A stretch of DNA of 7,291 bases from Holophagaceae bacterium (lineage in GTDB: Bacteria > Acidobacteriota > Holophagae > Holophagales > Holophagaceae): contig DPRT01000182.1 of the NCBI GenBank assembly GCA_003538615.1, positions 1 through 7,291 of the forward strand. Reading direction: 5' to 3'. Of this stretch, positions 5,386 to 7,291 are shown in pieces. Position 1 is the stretch's first letter; each line of letters begins with the position of its first letter. Below the pieces are notes generated by a model, which was not told where the DNA came from, made no database searches, and saw only the letters and a program-made list of their open reading frames with translations. A program made the translations under genes and the position numbers.

Positions 5386-6159
5386 TCAGGACTGGGCGGA
5401 CGGGACGGCGAGGTAGAGCAGCCAGGCCTGGCTGCCGCCCATGGGCACAGGTGCCTGGGCGTAGCGGGCCACCATGGGGGCTTCGCCGGAGGTCAGGAGG
5501 GCCAGCAGGCCCTCGTGGAGCTTGGGATCGGGGCCGAGGATGACCTGGAGGCTGCGCCAACCCAGCACCAGGCCATCTCCCAGTCGGTCCTTCAGCCGCT
5601 CCAGGGCGTCCTGGAGCGAGTGCCCGCGCAGGTCCAGCACGCCATCCACCTCGAGGGCCATGCCTGCGGCCAGCTGGAATCGGGTCGGCACGGCAGCGGG
5701 GGCCGGGGGCTCTGGGGGGGAGGTCTCGAAGATGGCTGCGGCCGGGGGTGGGTCCAGGGATGGGGGAGCAGGGGGCGCCGGAGCTGGGGGAACGGGCGGG
5801 GGCTGCGGGGCCGGCGCGACCTGGGCGGAGGCAGCCTGGGCCTTGGGCCCGCGGGACAGCGGTTTCAGGCCCTTCAAGTCCTTGAGGGCCTCTTCAAAGG
5901 TTTCGGGAGGGGGCGGAGGTGCCACCGGGACCGGGGTGGGCGCGGCACCGGGCGCCGGGGCAGGCGCCGCGGCCGCCTTGGCGGGACGGGGGGCAGTGGG
6001 CTTCAGCCCCATGGCCGAGAGGAAGACAGCGTCTTCCTCATCCAGGACGATGGGGCCCTGGGGCTTCGGCGCGGGCTTGGGCAGGGGTGCGGGTGCGGAG
6101 GGCGATTCCTCCGGCCCCAGCTGCTGCTTCAACTTCGCCAGATCCTGCTTCCACGCCAT
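5386..6159 (-). CDS. Smr-like domain protein with long Pro/Ala-rich linker
   Basis: This is a 257-residue protein. The N-terminus MAWKQDLAKLKQQLGPEE is a charged helix. Two short blocks, DEEDAVFLSAMGLKP (40-54) and TFEEALKDLKGLKPL (87-101), resemble the conserved segment that precedes Smr domains in stand-alone Smr proteins. Residues about 55-160 are mostly Pro and Ala, with runs such as PPPPP (81-85). The C-terminus (about 169-252) fits the Smr pattern: LDLRGHSLQDALERL (175-189), then VILGPD (206-211) where HGKG normally follows the strand, then VARYAQAPVPMGGSQAWLLYL matching the closing GG-strand. Smr domains include endonucleases acting at stalled or collided ribosomes, or on branched DNA; the altered HGKG region makes catalysis here doubtful. 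The ATG at 6157-6159 has GAGG upstream. It is first in the group with the kinase and LysM genes. Confidence 0.75.
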   Translation of the reverse strand: MAWKQDLAKLKQQLGPEESPSAPAPLPKPAPKPQGPIVLDEEDAVFLSAMGLKPTAPRPAKAAAAPAPAPGAAPTPVPVAPPPPPETFEEALKDLKGLKPLSRGPKAQAASAQVAPAPQPPPVPPAPAPPAPPSLDPPPAAAIFETSPPEPPAPAAVPTRFQLAAGMALEVDGVLDLRGHSLQDALERLKDRLGDGLVLGWRSLQVILGPDPKLHEGLLALLTSGEAPMVARYAQAPVPMGGSQAWLLYLAVPSAQS

Positions 6160-6241
6160 GAACCGCCCTCGTCCTGTCCAGAGTAGGCCATCGCGGCCCT
6201 GGTCCAAAGCCCGCTGTTGCAATCCCGCACAGGGCCGAGGC

Positions 6242-6270
6242 AAAACACCGCGATCACCGCGGCCTGTCAA
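6242..6270 (-). promoter_or_regulatory. Candidate promoter of the Smr-like/kinase/LysM group
   Basis: A perfect minus-strand TTGACA (6270-6265) is followed after 17 bases by TGTTTT (6247-6242), only a 3-of-6 match to the -10 box. The spacer contains the inverted repeat CCGCG-ATCAC-CGCGG (6248-6262) and, overlapping it, a direct repeat of CACCGCG (6246-6252 and 6255-6261), which would suit a repressor or activator site. The leader to the ATG at 6159 would be about 75 bases. Confidence 0.35.
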
Positions 6271-6360
6271 CGGGAGTATGCTGCGCTCCATCCAAGGTTT
6301 GATGCCCTTCGCCGTAAGCTGGCACGTCCTTCGCCCCGTAGCCCCAACGCCACACCTTTT

Positions 6361-6365
6361 GGAGG
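6361..6365 (+). promoter_or_regulatory. Ribosome binding site of the outer-membrane protein gene
   Basis: GGAGG lies 4 bases before the ATG at 6370 and decides this start over upstream in-frame ATG codons, which would bury the signal peptide. Confidence 0.75.
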
Positions 6366-6369
6366 CCCC

Positions 6370-7023
6370 ATGCGCCGATCCGCCACGCTGCTCCTGCTCC
6401 CCCTGCTGCTCGCCTCAGGCGCCGTCCTCCGCGCCCAGAGTCCGCACATGGGGTTCAGCCTGAACCTGCTGTTCCCCACCGGGGAATTCGCGAGCAAGAC
6501 CTACGCCCCCTACTACAGCCCCAGTGCGGGCTACGTCATCCCGGCGCAGAAGGAGACCTATGACGTCGGCATCGGCGGCAGCTTCACCGTCAGCTTCCCG
6601 GTGGACCGCAGCCTGGCCATCCGCCTGAACCTCAGCGGATCCGCCCAGAACGGCACGAACCGGGCTCCGGGGGAATCCACCATCAACCTGCGCCACTCCC
6701 AGTTCAACCTGGGGGGCGAGCTGCAGATCTTCCCCCAGGGCACGGCCTTCCGGCACCGGGGCCTCTACTTCGTGGGGGGCCTTTCCGCGGACTTCGAACA
6801 GTTCGACCGCAGCTTCGGCGATCCCCTGTACGACTACACCGACACCACGCGGAAGAGCCGCCTGGGGGCCACCGGCGGCATCGGGCACAGCTTCGGCTAT
6901 GATGCCGGGGCGCGGTTCACCCTGGAGGCCACCTTCCATAAGACGCTCACCGGCAATGATTTCGACGCCGGCGATCCCCCCAGCACCGATTTCGTGAAGG
7001 TGGGCTTCGGCTGGGTGTTCTGA
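6370..7023 (+). CDS. Probable outer-membrane beta-barrel protein, function unknown
   Basis: This is a 217-residue protein. Residues 1-22 form a signal peptide: MRRSA, then LLLLPLLLASGAVL, with cleavage likely after RAQ or RA. The mature part alternates polar and hydrophobic residues in short strands (MGFSLNLLFP, DVGIGGSFTVSFPV, LAIRLNLSGSAQ, SQFNLGGELQIFP, RGLYFVGGLSADF, ARFTLEATFHKTL) separated by Gly/Asp/Asn-rich turns. It ends in VKVGFGWVF, a C-terminal strand with a final Phe as recognised by the BAM machinery. About eight strands are plausible, as in small OmpA/OmpW-like barrels, but I see no family-specific motif. It is monocistronic, followed 12 bases later by a strong hairpin. It is divergent from the Smr-like gene, with 210 bases between the starts. 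The start is well supported by GGAGG and the signal peptide. Confidence 0.85.
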   Translation: MRRSATLLLLPLLLASGAVLRAQSPHMGFSLNLLFPTGEFASKTYAPYYSPSAGYVIPAQKETYDVGIGGSFTVSFPVDRSLAIRLNLSGSAQNGTNRAPGESTINLRHSQFNLGGELQIFPQGTAFRHRGLYFVGGLSADFEQFDRSFGDPLYDYTDTTRKSRLGATGGIGHSFGYDAGARFTLEATFHKTLTGNDFDAGDPPSTDFVKVGFGWVF

Positions 7024-7035
7024 TCCTGCCTGCGT

Positions 7036-7069
7036 CATGAAGACGGCTCCTTGCGGGGCCGTCTTCATG
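7036..7069. terminator. Strong hairpin between convergent genes, probable terminator
   Basis: CATGAAGACGGCTCC (7036-7050) pairs with GGGGCCGTCTTCATG (7055-7069) over 15 positions, with one T-G wobble and a TTGC loop. On the plus strand it is followed by the pyrimidine-rich TCTACTTCTTC, a weak U-tract; the minus strand has no T-run. It lies 12 bases after the outer-membrane gene stop and 1 base beyond the stop of the converging gene, so it probably serves both. Confidence 0.65.
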
Positions 7070-7070
7070 T

Positions 7071-7291
7071 CTACTTCTTCGCGGCTGGCTTCTTCTTTTT
7101 GGGTCTGGGCCTGGCCGCTTCGGGCGCCTCATCCTGGCCCAGGAGGCTGTTCACCAGCCGGGCGACGTCCTTGTTGGCGGGGTCGAGCTTCTGGAGGCGC
7201 CGGGCATAGGCCAGACGCTCCTGCTGGGGCCGCGCATCGTCGGCCTTCACCTGTTCGAGCTTCTCGGCCACGTAGCGGCTGACGCCTCCGA
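7071..7291 (-). CDS. C-terminal part of a lysine-tailed protein, 5' end beyond window
   Basis: The frame is open to the right edge and reads GGVSRYVAEKLEQVKADDAR at its upstream end, then RLAYARRLQKLDPANKDVARLVNSLLG and a tail RPRPKKKKPAAKK before the TAG at 7071-7073. The middle part is helical with TPR-like spacing (AYARRL...LDPANKDVARLV). A GTG at 7269-7271 could start a 66-residue protein, but GGAGG upstream is about 13 bases away and the frame continues into GGVSRY, so I treat it as the end of a longer gene. No family is recognisable. The basic tail could contact nucleic acid or acidic partners. Confidence 0.6.
   Translation of the reverse strand, partial: GGVSRYVAEKLEQVKADDARPQQERLAYARRLQKLDPANKDVARLVNSLLGQDEAPEAARPRPKKKKPAAKK

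Larger units (their letters stand above)
6160..6369. promoter_or_regulatory. Divergent control region between Smr-like and outer-membrane genes
   Basis: These 210 bases separate oppositely transcribed genes and contain no supportable ORF; in-frame upward extensions of both neighbours read as Arg/Pro-rich nonsense. The region holds a minus-strand promoter candidate at 6242-6270 with overlapping repeats. For the plus-strand gene I found only an isolated TATGCT (6277-6282) with no good -35 box, so its promoter is unassigned. Confidence 0.5.

Noticed and set aside
6160..6291. 44-residue N-terminal extension of the Smr-like protein
   Set aside because: It would run across the candidate promoter, and the translation is Arg/Gly-rich with no similarity to Smr-family N-termini.
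6217..6369. 51-residue extension of the outer-membrane protein
   Set aside because: It would place the signal peptide internally, whereas GGAGG lies just before the ATG at 6370.
4590..6463. Long plus-strand open frames opposite the kinase and Smr-like genes
   Set aside because: They mirror PfkB and Smr-like coding sequence; the translations are low-complexity Gly/Arg/Ala-rich and lack motifs or ribosome sites.
1..7291. Mobile elements, CRISPR arrays, tRNA or rRNA genes, toxin-antitoxin or defence genes
   Set aside because: No transposase or integrase motifs, regularly spaced repeats, cloverleaf-like sequence or defence-family motifs were seen on either strand.

Overview
The window is high-GC DNA with tightly packed bacterial housekeeping and envelope genes. 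The mix of YebC, an AT-hook-tailed YbeY, a divergent RsmG, a PfkB sugar kinase with a GGSATY motif, a LysM protein and a short beta-barrel ending in Phe suggests a Gram-negative bacterium. Acidobacteriota of the Holophaga/Geothrix type is my best guess from overall protein flavour; this is inference, because no marker gene proves it. I see no transposase, tRNA, rRNA, CRISPR array or prophage gene.

Layout, left to right. Positions 1-719 (minus) hold nearly all of yebC, cut by the left edge. Positions 720-843 contain two strong hairpins. Positions 844-1572 (minus) encode a two-helix membrane-anchored TPR protein. An 85-base gap rich in GGCC inverted repeats leads to ybeY (1658-2383, minus), which carries an unusual basic C-terminal tail. 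An AT-rich divergent control region (2384-2570) separates ybeY from rsmG (2571-3209, plus) and holds a good minus-strand promoter and a possible 10-codon leader ORF that overlaps the rsmG start. A near-perfect terminator hairpin (3212-3241) lies between the converging ends of rsmG and a minus-strand gene group: a degenerate Smr-domain protein (5386-6159), a PfkB-family kinase (4452-5363) and a LysM protein with a duplicated C-terminal module (3256-4419). The gaps inside this group are 22 and 32 bases. A second divergent control region (6160-6369) precedes an outer-membrane beta-barrel gene on the plus strand (6370-7023). A 15-bp hairpin (7036-7069) then separates it from the 3' end of a lysine-tailed protein running in from the right edge (minus).

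How the genes fit together: four of the nine proteins belong to families tied to ribosome maturation or translation quality control (YebC, YbeY, RsmG, Smr). The Smr-like protein is rich in polyproline, which is the kind of sequence YebC-family proteins are reported to help ribosomes translate. The LysM protein and the beta-barrel are envelope proteins. This looks mostly like an ordinary core-genome region. I found no clear new multi-gene system. The most interesting details are the YbeY tail, the Smr-like domain without its HGKG-type motif, the internal repeat in the LysM protein and the rsmG leader arrangement.
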